A stretch of 7,435 nt of DNA from Candidatus Nitrosomarinus sp. (GTDB lineage: Archaea > Thermoproteota > Nitrososphaeria > Nitrososphaerales > Nitrosopumilaceae). The stretch lies in contig REGF01000055.1 in NCBI GenBank assembly GCA_003702465.1, forward strand, positions 1 to 7,435, in the 5' to 3' direction. The position numbers and the translations under genes were made by a program. This document shows positions 1 through 5,906 of the stretch, one piece after another. The notes beneath the pieces were generated by a model. It saw only the letters and a program-made list of their open reading frames with translations, was not told the DNA's origin and did not search any database. The first letter of the stretch is position 1. The number at the start of each line of letters is the position of its first letter.

Positions 1-14
1 AAGACTTTTCTGTT

Positions 15-572
15 GTGACAAAAATTAGTCCAAATGAATCTGAAAATATTTTGAATGATTTGCAACAAAATGGTATTGGTTATCAAAAAGATGATTTTTA
101 TTATTTTGAAGATGGTGATAAATTAAAAATCGCAATGATTTTAATTGAAAAAGGTTTTCCATTAGATGAAATTTCAGTTGTTTTGGATTGGAGGGATTTT
201 GAAGGATTAACTGCAGAAATATTATCATCAAAAAATTTTGCCGTCATAAAAAATATGATGTTAACAAAACCTAGAATGGAAATTGATGTTGTTGGAATTC
301 GTTTGGGAATTGCTATATTGATTGATTGTAAACATTGGAAAAGATATAGTTCTTCATCATTAAATTCTGCAGTCAAAAAACAGATTGAAAGAACTAAACA
401 TTATGTTGCAAAAACTGAAGGATCTATGGCAGTACCTGTAATTGTTACTTTACATCAAGATAAAATCAACTTTATTGATAAAGTTCCAATTGTTCCTATC
501 TTCCAATTTTCCTCGTTTATTGATGAATTCTATGGAAATATTGAACAAATGAATACTATAGAAAAAGACTAG
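15..572 (+). CDS. PD-(D/E)XK nuclease-fold protein (Mrr-like restriction endonuclease domain)
   Basis: The 185-residue protein probably cuts or binds DNA; its substrate is unknown. Residues 60-135 show the PD-(D/E)XK pattern: a helix with Glu63 and Glu68, then Asp91 in EIDVVG, a beta strand, and Asp104-Cys105-Lys106 in the run DCKHW, followed by a helix containing Gln123 and Arg126. This matches Mrr-like and Holliday-junction-resolvase-like nucleases. Residues 1-58 look like a small helical, possibly winged-helix, domain; that part is inference. The start used is GTG at position 15. No in-frame stop lies between it and the left edge, so the true start could be outside the window. The 3' end overlaps the DUF2070 gene on the opposite strand by 17 bp. 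No methyltransferase or other restriction-modification partner is visible, so a repair or housekeeping role is as likely as defence. Confidence 0.75.
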   Translation: MTKISPNESENILNDLQQNGIGYQKDDFYYFEDGDKLKIAMILIEKGFPLDEISVVLDWRDFEGLTAEILSSKNFAVIKNMMLTKPRMEIDVVGIRLGIAILIDCKHWKRYSSSSLNSAVKKQIERTKHYVAKTEGSMAVPVIVTLHQDKINFIDKVPIVPIFQFSSFIDEFYGNIEQMNTIEKD

Positions 573-2304
573 TAATGAATAATCCTAGTCCTCCAATTAC
601 AAACATTTTGGTAATTCTCAATGAATTTTCTAATGCTTTTGAATAATCTTCATAGATACTTTGACCCATAACTCTAACTTCTGTCTCATTTTCTAAAATT
701 TCATATTTTGTTGATGCTATTTTTGATTCTGCGTTTTCTGCAATTTCTAAAAACCATTTTGAAAGTTTATCTGCACCCGTAATTAGTCCAAGTTGATAGT
801 AACCATTTCTATTTCTTACTTTTACTGATGCATAATGTGTATCTGATGTACAAATTTCTAATAAATTATGTCCTTTATCCGCAAAATTTTTGATAATTTT
901 CTCTCTAACTCCATTTTCCATATTGTTTGCATCTGCCCAACCTAGAAAATATTTTTTGTTGTTAATCTTTAGACAAGTAACTCCTAATCCTCCTTTCGCA
1001 AGATCTTCAGTCCACACATCCATGTTGTTTGAGTTTGCATATCCTAACTCAATTGGAAAACTTTCTTTTGATATTAATGAATCCAAACAGGATTTTGTTG
1101 CTTTTAACATGTCTTCTCCATCTTCACTTGAAATTTCTTCACCCATTGCATTATGACAATCTATTGTCATAATTTTTGTAAAGTTTCTATTTTTCCCATA
1201 TTGCTCAATTTCTTTTTTAATGTAGCTTGGTATGTCTTCCATTCCATGAGGGGATAATGATAACATTAGCAATGGATTGTTTCCAAAAAGCATTCCTGTA
1301 ACTCTAGCTTTGTTTATTTGAACAATAACTGGTTCTGTACATGTCATTCCTTCTTCTTTGACTACACTTTTTTCTAAATTTTTCAAATAATTATTTACTT
1401 CATTTCTTGATGGCAAATTCAATGCGTGATCTGAAATACTATGCATTACCATTGCTGACGATGCTAAATTTTTGTAAATTAGGTATGGGATATTACTGCC
1501 TCCTACTGGATGATATGGTCCTGGATGTATTTCAGGTAGTACCATTCGGAATTCATTATTTCCGTCTTCAGATGAAAACTTGATTTGTGAAGTCCCTACT
1601 TTTGTCTCAGTTGCATGTTGCTCCATTAATTCTTCAGCATCTTCAAAATCATTTCCTTGTGATGCAAGATATGCTTGAATCGTTTTATGCGTACTTTCCA
1701 TTGCAGGTCTTCCTGCCCTATCTGTCATTCTTGACCATACACTTGCAATAATTAAAAATGCAAATCCGTAAGCAATTCCAAGTGGTTCACTAAGAATTGA
1801 ATACCAATATTCTTGTGGTACTAATGCCAAAAACATTGCTAGTGGTTGAATAAATGCAATTGCCCATGCTTTCTTCAAACTTAATCCTAATGTTGTTGTG
1901 TAAATTCCTACTCTAAAACTGGCAAACAAAATCATGCCAAATGTTATGAAAAATAATTCAATATTTTTTGACAATACGATGCTTGAAGCTATTCCCATTA
2001 GAATAGTAACGACCCAAAGCATACATCCAAACAGTGATGAATGTAATGACTTTGAATATTCTTTTTTCTTTGTAAATCTTGTATCTAATAATTGGATAAT
2101 TGCTAATGCTCCTAATACCATTGGAATTCTATACCAAAATTCTTCTACATTGAGATTATTCAGATAACCAAAATATGTTGCAAATACAATTACTACTCCT
2201 ATTCCCATTGATGCAGCTAATGAAAAATAATGTGAACCTGGATTAACTAGTGTAAGTGAAAACCTATTATGTATACTTGAAACGTCGTCTTGTTCCTTTT
2301 CCAT
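556..2304 (-). CDS. DUF2070 family integral membrane protein with metallohydrolase-like soluble domain
   Basis: This is a 582-residue archaeal membrane protein of the DUF2070 family, whose function is not established. Hydrophobic segments lie near residues 26-45, 58-74, 92-112, 116-134, 146-163 and 173-190. A final segment at 564-582 ends the protein, giving about seven spans. Between them (about 200-560) is a large soluble domain carrying His260 and His265 (HPGPYHPVGGSN), Asp292-His293, Ser351-Pro-His353-Gly, Asp382 and His384 (DCHN), and Asp488 and His490 (SDTH). Such spaced His/Asp/Asn motifs resemble a metal-dependent hydrolase centre, but that reading is my inference. The ATG start follows the Sec61 beta stop codon by 7 nt, so the two are very probably co-transcribed. 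Membership of DUF2070 is recalled from the HPGP/GSN and DCHN motifs plus topology. Confidence 0.85.
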   Translation of the reverse strand: MEKEQDDVSSIHNRFSLTLVNPGSHYFSLAASMGIGVVIVFATYFGYLNNLNVEEFWYRIPMVLGALAIIQLLDTRFTKKKEYSKSLHSSLFGCMLWVVTILMGIASSIVLSKNIELFFITFGMILFASFRVGIYTTTLGLSLKKAWAIAFIQPLAMFLALVPQEYWYSILSEPLGIAYGFAFLIIASVWSRMTDRAGRPAMESTHKTIQAYLASQGNDFEDAEELMEQHATETKVGTSQIKFSSEDGNNEFRMVLPEIHPGPYHPVGGSNIPYLIYKNLASSAMVMHSISDHALNLPSRNEVNNYLKNLEKSVVKEEGMTCTEPVIVQINKARVTGMLFGNNPLLMLSLSPHGMEDIPSYIKKEIEQYGKNRNFTKIMTIDCHNAMGEEISSEDGEDMLKATKSCLDSLISKESFPIELGYANSNNMDVWTEDLAKGGLGVTCLKINNKKYFLGWADANNMENGVREKIIKNFADKGHNLLEICTSDTHYASVKVRNRNGYYQLGLITGADKLSKWFLEIAENAESKIASTKYEILENETEVRVMGQSIYEDYSKALENSLRITKMFVIGGLGLFITSLFL

Positions 2305-2311
2305 TGTTTTT

Positions 2312-2473
2312 TCACGGAGCTAAAAATATGTCAATTACCCATGAAATTGCAATTAAGCTAATTGGAATTGATACAACTATTCTTGGATCTAATTTGAAAC
2401 CTTTTGTTTCATCTTCGAAGAATCTCATAAGACCTCCACTTGATGCTGGAAGTGGAGCGGATTTATCTGCCAT
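2312..2473 (-). CDS. Sec61 beta, protein translocase subunit
   Basis: This is a 53-residue tail-anchored subunit of the SecYE-beta translocon, which moves or inserts proteins across the cytoplasmic membrane. Reading the minus strand from the ATG at 2473 gives MADKSAPLPASSGGLMRFFE, then an acidic and basic linker, and a single hydrophobic helix at about residues 33-52, ending LAP and TGA. The N-terminal PLPASSGGLMRFFEDE run followed by one C-terminal membrane helix is the hallmark of archaeal Sec61 beta, and 50-60 residues is the usual length. It lies 38 nt after the zinc ribbon gene and 7 nt before the DUF2070 gene, on the same strand. The open frame on the opposite strand across this region is its shadow. 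Confidence 0.93.
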   Translation of the reverse strand: MADKSAPLPASSGGLMRFFEDETKGFKLDPRIVVSIPISLIAISWVIDIFLAP

Positions 2474-2494
2474 TATGATTCAGACAAACGAATT

Positions 2495-2508
2495 TTACCA
2501 TAAAAACT
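2495..2508 (-). promoter_or_regulatory. Possible internal promoter for Sec61 beta-DUF2070
   Basis: The minus strand here carries a T-rich AGTTTTTATGG run centred about 30 nt before the Sec61 beta ATG, in the 38-nt gap after the zinc ribbon gene. It could be a TATA-like box giving Sec61 beta its own transcript, or only a weak T-rich termination signal. The sequence alone does not decide. Confidence 0.22.
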
Positions 2509-2511
2509 TTC

Positions 2512-2835
2512 TTATTTTTCTTTAATTTTGTCCATTGTTTCTATTACTGAGTTAATGGATTTTAGAATAGTTTGTTGCTTCTCATGATCTGTCTCTCCTT
2601 CTAGCTCTTTTGACAGAGATTCTAATTTTTTTTCAAGCGTCTTTTTAAGTGAATTTCCTTCTGGTTTTTCTTCTTTAGGAATGTCTCTTTTTTCAGGCTC
2701 TCGTCCGCATTTGATACATAATGCCTGACCCTCTTTCATTACTCTCACTCCCTTGCAATATGGGCACGGTTCACTAAGTAATGTTGCTCCATTAAGAAGC
2801 ATTTCTGCAGCTCGCTTTTGAAGATCTTTTGACAT
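2512..2835 (-). CDS. SSSCA1/ZNRD2-type zinc ribbon protein (autoantigen p27 family)
   Basis: This 107-residue protein belongs to the Sjogren syndrome/scleroderma autoantigen 1 family, small zinc-ribbon proteins common in archaea; the archaeal role is not known. The N-terminal helix RAAEMLLNGATLLSEP leads directly into the ribbon Cys24-Pro-Tyr-Cys27 and Cys40-Ile-Lys-Cys43, which would bind one zinc ion. The rest (about 45-107) is highly charged, with a Lys/Glu-rich coiled-coil-like helix, probably for partner binding. I chose the ATG at 2835 over an in-frame TTG at 2844, because family members start close to this point and a TATA-like box is centred about 25 nt upstream of the ATG. The gene heads the cluster with Sec61 beta and the DUF2070 gene, and is divergent from aIF1. 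Confidence 0.88.
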   Translation of the reverse strand: MSKDLQKRAAEMLLNGATLLSEPCPYCKGVRVMKEGQALCIKCGREPEKRDIPKEEKPEGNSLKKTLEKKLESLSKELEGETDHEKQQTILKSINSVIETMDKIKEK

Positions 2836-2855
2836 CGTTTTCAATTGTTTTTGGA

Positions 2856-2865
2856 TTTAAAAAAT
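2856..2865 (-). promoter_or_regulatory. TATA-like box for the zinc ribbon/Sec61 beta/DUF2070 cluster
   Basis: Read on the minus strand this is ATTTTTTAAA, centred about 25 nt before the ATG at 2835. That is the spacing expected if transcription begins at or next to the start codon (leaderless mRNA, common in archaea). No ribosome-binding site is visible before the ATG, which fits. Confidence 0.45.
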
Positions 2866-2896
2866 CTGATTGTTTTCATTTTGTTTGTCAAACAAG

Positions 2897-2905
2897 GCTT
2901 AATAG
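2897..2905 (+). promoter_or_regulatory. TATA-like box for the aIF1-protease pair
   Basis: GCTTAATAG is centred about 33 nt before the aIF1 ATG, so transcription would start near 2927 with a leader of under 10 nt. With the minus-strand box at 2856-2865 it makes the 98-bp spacer a compact divergent promoter region. Confidence 0.4.
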
Positions 2906-2933
2906 TGCGTATCATTGAAATCAATTCGAACGT

Positions 2934-3242
2934 ATGGCAGTAATTTGTAATACTTGTGGTCTACCTGAAGATTTGTGCGCATGTGGAGAACTTGCAAAAG
3001 ATAGTACTAAAATCATAATTCGATTAGAAACTAGACGATTTAAGAAAAAAGGAACTATGATTGAGGGTCTTGATCCGAAATTAAATAATTTAGAAAATGT
3101 TGCTAAAGATCTTAAAAGTAAATATGCTTGTGGCGGAACTGCAAAAGAAGGTTATATTTTCCTACAAGGTGATCATAGAGATACTATTAAGGATACTTTA
3201 GTCAATTTAGGATTTGCAGAAGATACTATTGAACTTCATTAG
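2934..3242 (+). CDS. Translation initiation factor aIF1 (SUI1/eIF1 family)
   Basis: This 102-residue protein is the archaeal homologue of eIF1. It binds the small ribosomal subunit near the P site and helps accurate start-codon selection. The SUI1 fold is clear in residues 24-102: a basic strand-loop region (RLETRRFKKKGTMIEG), the signature CGGTAKEG at about 66-73, then LQGDHRD and a C-terminal helix with hydrophobic strand (LVNLGF). The N-terminus holds Cys5-x2-Cys8 and Cys15-Ala-Cys17, a putative zinc knuckle also present in other archaeal aIF1 and bacterial YciH proteins. The ATG at 2934 sits a few nt after the inferred transcription start. The next gene follows after 5 nt, so the two are probably one operon. 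Confidence 0.95.
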   Translation: MAVICNTCGLPEDLCACGELAKDSTKIIIRLETRRFKKKGTMIEGLDPKLNNLENVAKDLKSKYACGGTAKEGYIFLQGDHRDTIKDTLVNLGFAEDTIELH

Positions 3243-3247
3243 AAAAA

Positions 3248-4222
3248 TTGCAAAATCAAAATAAGATTCTTCAATTACTTGGTATTCCATTTACTGCAGT
3301 ATTATCGATTCTCTTTGGATTGCTTCTAATTTCTTTTCCTATTGGAATTTACATTGTTTTTGAAAGTGATATTGGTGAATCTATTAACTATGATTATCCC
3401 ATAACTCATTTAGATATTTTTCAAAATTCATCGTTCTACCAATCTAATGTTGATTTGAGTCTTGGTGATGTATTTGTGGTATTGTGGTTGTTTTATCTTT
3501 TTATTTTTGTAATTTCGATTCTTGGTCCAAAACAGAATTTTTTAAAATCAATCTCTACTTTGGTTTCATTTGGTAAATACAATGCTGAATTAAATTACAT
3601 GTTTGGTGTAACAAAATGGTTATCTATTCTAGTTTTAGTTTCTGGCATAATTAATTTAGTTCAAGAATCTTTTGGAATTGTTACTGTTCCTCCTTTAGCT
3701 GAAAATGACTTAATCCAGTTTTTTTATGTCTCTCTTGCTCCTCTGTTTGAAGAATTTGTATTTAGAATTATTTTAGTTGGAATACCATTATTTGCACTAT
3801 ATTCAAGTCGTGCTTCTATCCGTTATTTCTTGAAATGCTTGTGGACTCCTGCATCATTAAATATTGTTGATTCTAAAAAAGCAATTCTTGTAATTGTTTT
3901 TGTAGGTGTTTTATTCGGATTTGCACATATTGCATTTGGAGATTCTTGGACTGAAGGTAAATTTGCTCAAGCCACTGCCGGTGGGATAATTTTAGGCTGG
4001 GTTTATCTTCGATATGGCTTTGTAGCTTCATTGTTAATTCACTGGGCTACAAATTATTTCATTTTTGCTTATGCTCATTTCATTTCTCAAATCAATTATG
4101 TTCCTTTAGAACTTGCTTTTTCTAATCCTTTGATGTTTACTTTGGAATCATTGTTTTTAATTTCTGGAATTTTAGCAATTTCTATTCTAATTTTTAATAA
4201 ATTCTACTCTAAAAATAATTAA
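3248..4222 (+). CDS. CPBP family intramembrane metalloprotease (Abi/Rce1-type)
   Basis: This 324-residue polytopic membrane protein has the full active-site set of the CPBP family. Glu168-Glu169-x3-Arg173 lies in the EEFVFR run, His227 in FGFAH, and His265 and Asn269 in HWATN; all catalytic positions look intact. Hydrophobic segments occur at about 16-38, 75-92, 123-138, 155-182, 211-229, 240-274 and 295-316. A polar loop of about 35 residues (40-75) after the first span is probably extracytoplasmic. Family members cleave prenylated or small membrane-associated peptides; the substrate here is unknown. The start is TTG at 3248, the only reasonable start, because the frame has a stop at 3230-3232 and no internal Met before residue 118. 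It lies 5 nt after the aIF1 stop, suggesting translational coupling. Its TAA overlaps the cofC stop codon on the other strand. Confidence 0.9.
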   Translation: MQNQNKILQLLGIPFTAVLSILFGLLLISFPIGIYIVFESDIGESINYDYPITHLDIFQNSSFYQSNVDLSLGDVFVVLWLFYLFIFVISILGPKQNFLKSISTLVSFGKYNAELNYMFGVTKWLSILVLVSGIINLVQESFGIVTVPPLAENDLIQFFYVSLAPLFEEFVFRIILVGIPLFALYSSRASIRYFLKCLWTPASLNIVDSKKAILVIVFVGVLFGFAHIAFGDSWTEGKFAQATAGGIILGWVYLRYGFVASLLIHWATNYFIFAYAHFISQINYVPLELAFSNPLMFTLESLFLISGILAISILIFNKFYSKNN

Positions 4223-4851
4223 TTTAGAATCTTTCTGATTTTTTCAACAAGATTTGGTTTTTCATTTTGCTCTAATAATAAATTCAAATCTTCTTGATCA
4301 TCTACATCTAACATAATTCTTTTCACAAAAACCATTGCAACATTCAATGTGTGTTCTTTTGCTGTAATCATATGATTTCTATAACTATCGTTATCATAAT
4401 GTGTTTTCATGATGTTGATTGGCATTCTTACCAAAGCATTTGTTCCATCAAACTTTCTTGAGGGTACAATAATTACAAAATTTGGATGCATTTGATATTT
4501 TAACATAAAGTCAATATCTTGAGTTTTGATAAATGGTATGTCTTGAGGAAAAACAATTGATGCATTAAAATTATTTTCTAATAGATATTTGTCTGCAAGT
4601 GATACTGCTTCATTAACGCTTTTTTCCTCATTATCAATAATTGTAACAGTATTGAATTTTTTACCTAATTCGATGGCTTTTTCTTCTTTTGTTATGAGTA
4701 TTATTTTCTCAATTTTTGGTGATATAGATAATGTTTGTAAAATTTCTTCTAACATTACTTTGCATAATTCTTCAATCTTTTCTGATGGTAAATTTAAGCG
4801 TGTTTTTGCGTTTGAAAAAGTCTTTACTGGAATTATTGCTGCAATTTTCAA
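4219..4851 (-). CDS. cofC: CofC, 2-phospho-L-lactate guanylyltransferase
   Basis: This 210-residue nucleotidyltransferase of coenzyme F420 synthesis activates a phospho-acid (2-phospholactate in methanogens, phosphoenolpyruvate in some bacteria) with GTP, giving the substrate of CofD. The GT-A-like nucleotidyltransferase pattern is visible: the N-terminal strand IIPVK with Lys10, then Lys16-x-Arg18. It continues with PQDIP (Asp104), the loop PSRKFDGTNAL (Arg132, Asp135, Gly136, Thr137, Asn138), DSYRNH near 155-160, and the acidic LDVDDQEDL run near 181-189. Length is normal for CofC. The start is TTG at 4851, with no in-frame ATG between it and an upstream stop. It follows the cofD stop by one nucleotide, so translation is probably coupled. 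Which phospho-acid is used cannot be read from the sequence. Confidence 0.93.
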   Translation of the reverse strand: MKIAAIIPVKTFSNAKTRLNLPSEKIEELCKVMLEEILQTLSISPKIEKIILITKEEKAIELGKKFNTVTIIDNEEKSVNEAVSLADKYLLENNFNASIVFPQDIPFIKTQDIDFMLKYQMHPNFVIIVPSRKFDGTNALVRMPINIMKTHYDNDSYRNHMITAKEHTLNVAMVFVKRIMLDVDDQEDLNLLLEQNEKPNLVEKIRKILN

Positions 4852-4852
4852 A

Positions 4853-5773
4853 TTAAACGTGCACTTGTTTTAAGATGAAATTTGCTAATGCTTCTTCTGC
4901 TAATTTATTTTTCATAGTAATTTTTGTTTCATATGCTTTCATATCTAATCCTTGGATTTTTTTAACAAGTGCTTTATCTTTTGTATCTACTATAACATTT
5001 GCACAAACATCTGAGTACATTTTTGCTAATCCATAGGCATTTGATTCAATTCCTGCGGCTTGCATGTATTTGTCTGCTGGACCGCTAATTGATTTTTCTC
5101 CAATTAGTGGACTAACTGCTACAACTTTTTTCTTAATTTTTGATAATTCTTTTCTAATTCCTTTAAGTTGTAACATTGGACCAATTGATGTAAGTGGATT
5201 TCCTGGAGCTAAAATTACCATGTCTGCATCATGAATTGCGTTAATTGCTTCAGGATTTGGTCTTGCTTTATCTGCACCAATGTATTGAATTCCTTCTACT
5301 GGATCTAATCCTCTATGTTTTACCCAATACTCTTGTAAGTGTAATTCTCCTTTGTTTGTGGTAATTCTTGTTTCAACAGTGTTGTCAGTAACTGGAATGA
5401 TGTTTGCTGTAACTGCAAATTTTTCACACATCCATTTTGTAATGTCGCTAAGATTTCTACCGTTCTTTAACATGTTAGTTCTAATCAAATGTGTTGCTGC
5501 ATCTCTGTCTCCAACTCCAAACCATGTCTCTTCTCCGAATACTTCCATCTGGCGTAAAAAGTTGAATGTGTCTTTTTTGATTCCCCAACCTTTTTCTTGA
5601 TCTAAAAGATCTGCTAATCCGTAAATTATTGTGTCAATATCTGGACATACATACAATCCGTATAACCAATAATTGTCTCCAACATTACTAATCACATTGA
5701 CTTTTTTTTCTTGAGCAACTAATCCTCTAACTAATTTGACGGAACCTGTTCCTCCTGCTAAAACTGTAATCAT
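4853..5773 (-). CDS. cofD: CofD, 2-phospho-L-lactate transferase (F420-0 synthesis)
   Basis: This 306-residue enzyme transfers the phospholactyl-type group from the GDP-activated intermediate made by CofC to the deazaflavin Fo. It yields F420-0 or the dehydro form. Family marks are the N-terminal GGTGSVKLVRGL loop (residues 7-18), NVGDN (30-34) followed by YVCPDIDT (41-48), the GWG motif at 62-64, WFGVGDRDAATH (84-95), LAPGNPLTSIGP (188-199) and the C-terminal SPLIGEKSISGPA region (221-233). Length matches the family. The usual second Asp of the GDD motif is Asn34 here, while Asp33 and the PDID aspartates remain. It is the first gene of the cofD-cofC pair, read from a TATA-like box about 23 nt before the ATG. 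Confidence 0.95.
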   Translation of the reverse strand: MITVLAGGTGSVKLVRGLVAQEKKVNVISNVGDNYWLYGLYVCPDIDTIIYGLADLLDQEKGWGIKKDTFNFLRQMEVFGEETWFGVGDRDAATHLIRTNMLKNGRNLSDITKWMCEKFAVTANIIPVTDNTVETRITTNKGELHLQEYWVKHRGLDPVEGIQYIGADKARPNPEAINAIHDADMVILAPGNPLTSIGPMLQLKGIRKELSKIKKKVVAVSPLIGEKSISGPADKYMQAAGIESNAYGLAKMYSDVCANVIVDTKDKALVKKIQGLDMKAYETKITMKNKLAEEALANFILKQVHV

Positions 5774-5790
5774 TTCATATACCTCTAAAA

Positions 5791-5802
5791 CGATTTATCT
5801 AT
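5791..5802 (-). promoter_or_regulatory. TATA-like box for cofD-cofC
   Basis: The minus strand reads ATAGATAAATCG, centred about 23-24 nt before the cofD ATG at 5773. This is consistent with a leaderless or very short-leader transcript. The 120-bp spacer to the divergent membrane-protein gene would hold both promoters. Confidence 0.4.
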
Positions 5803-5874
5803 AGTGTCACTACATATTACTTTTTAGAAGATCCCGTGATCGCTAAATTAGAACCAATTCCAAAACTGTAGGAT

Positions 5875-5884
5875 AAGTTTATTA
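5875..5884 (+). promoter_or_regulatory. TATA-like box for the Cys-rich membrane protein gene
   Basis: AAGTTTATTA, with core TTTATTA at 5878-5884, is centred 26 nt before the GTG at 5907. This spacing supports transcription starting at that GTG, and therefore favours it over the upstream GTG at 5895. Confidence 0.45.
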
Positions 5885-5906
5885 TGGTATTGCCGTGATT
5901 TTTTTT

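Noticed and set aside
890..1156. Open frame on the + strand inside the DUF2070 gene
   Set aside because: It is antisense to well-supported coding sequence with conserved motifs, and shows no protein features of its own.
2256..2525. Open frame of 89 codons on the + strand across the Sec61 beta region
   Set aside because: It is antisense to the clear Sec61 beta gene and to the ends of its neighbours, and its translation has no recognisable domain.
2836..2844. TTG at 2844 as start of the zinc ribbon protein
   Set aside because: The ATG at 2835 is three codons downstream, matches the usual family N-terminus and has better spacing to the TATA-like box.
5830..5841. GATC-CCGT-GATC inverted repeat in the cofD/membrane-protein spacer, possible operator
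   Set aside because: Arms are only four bases, GATC is self-complementary, and the flanks do not extend the pairing, so chance is likely.
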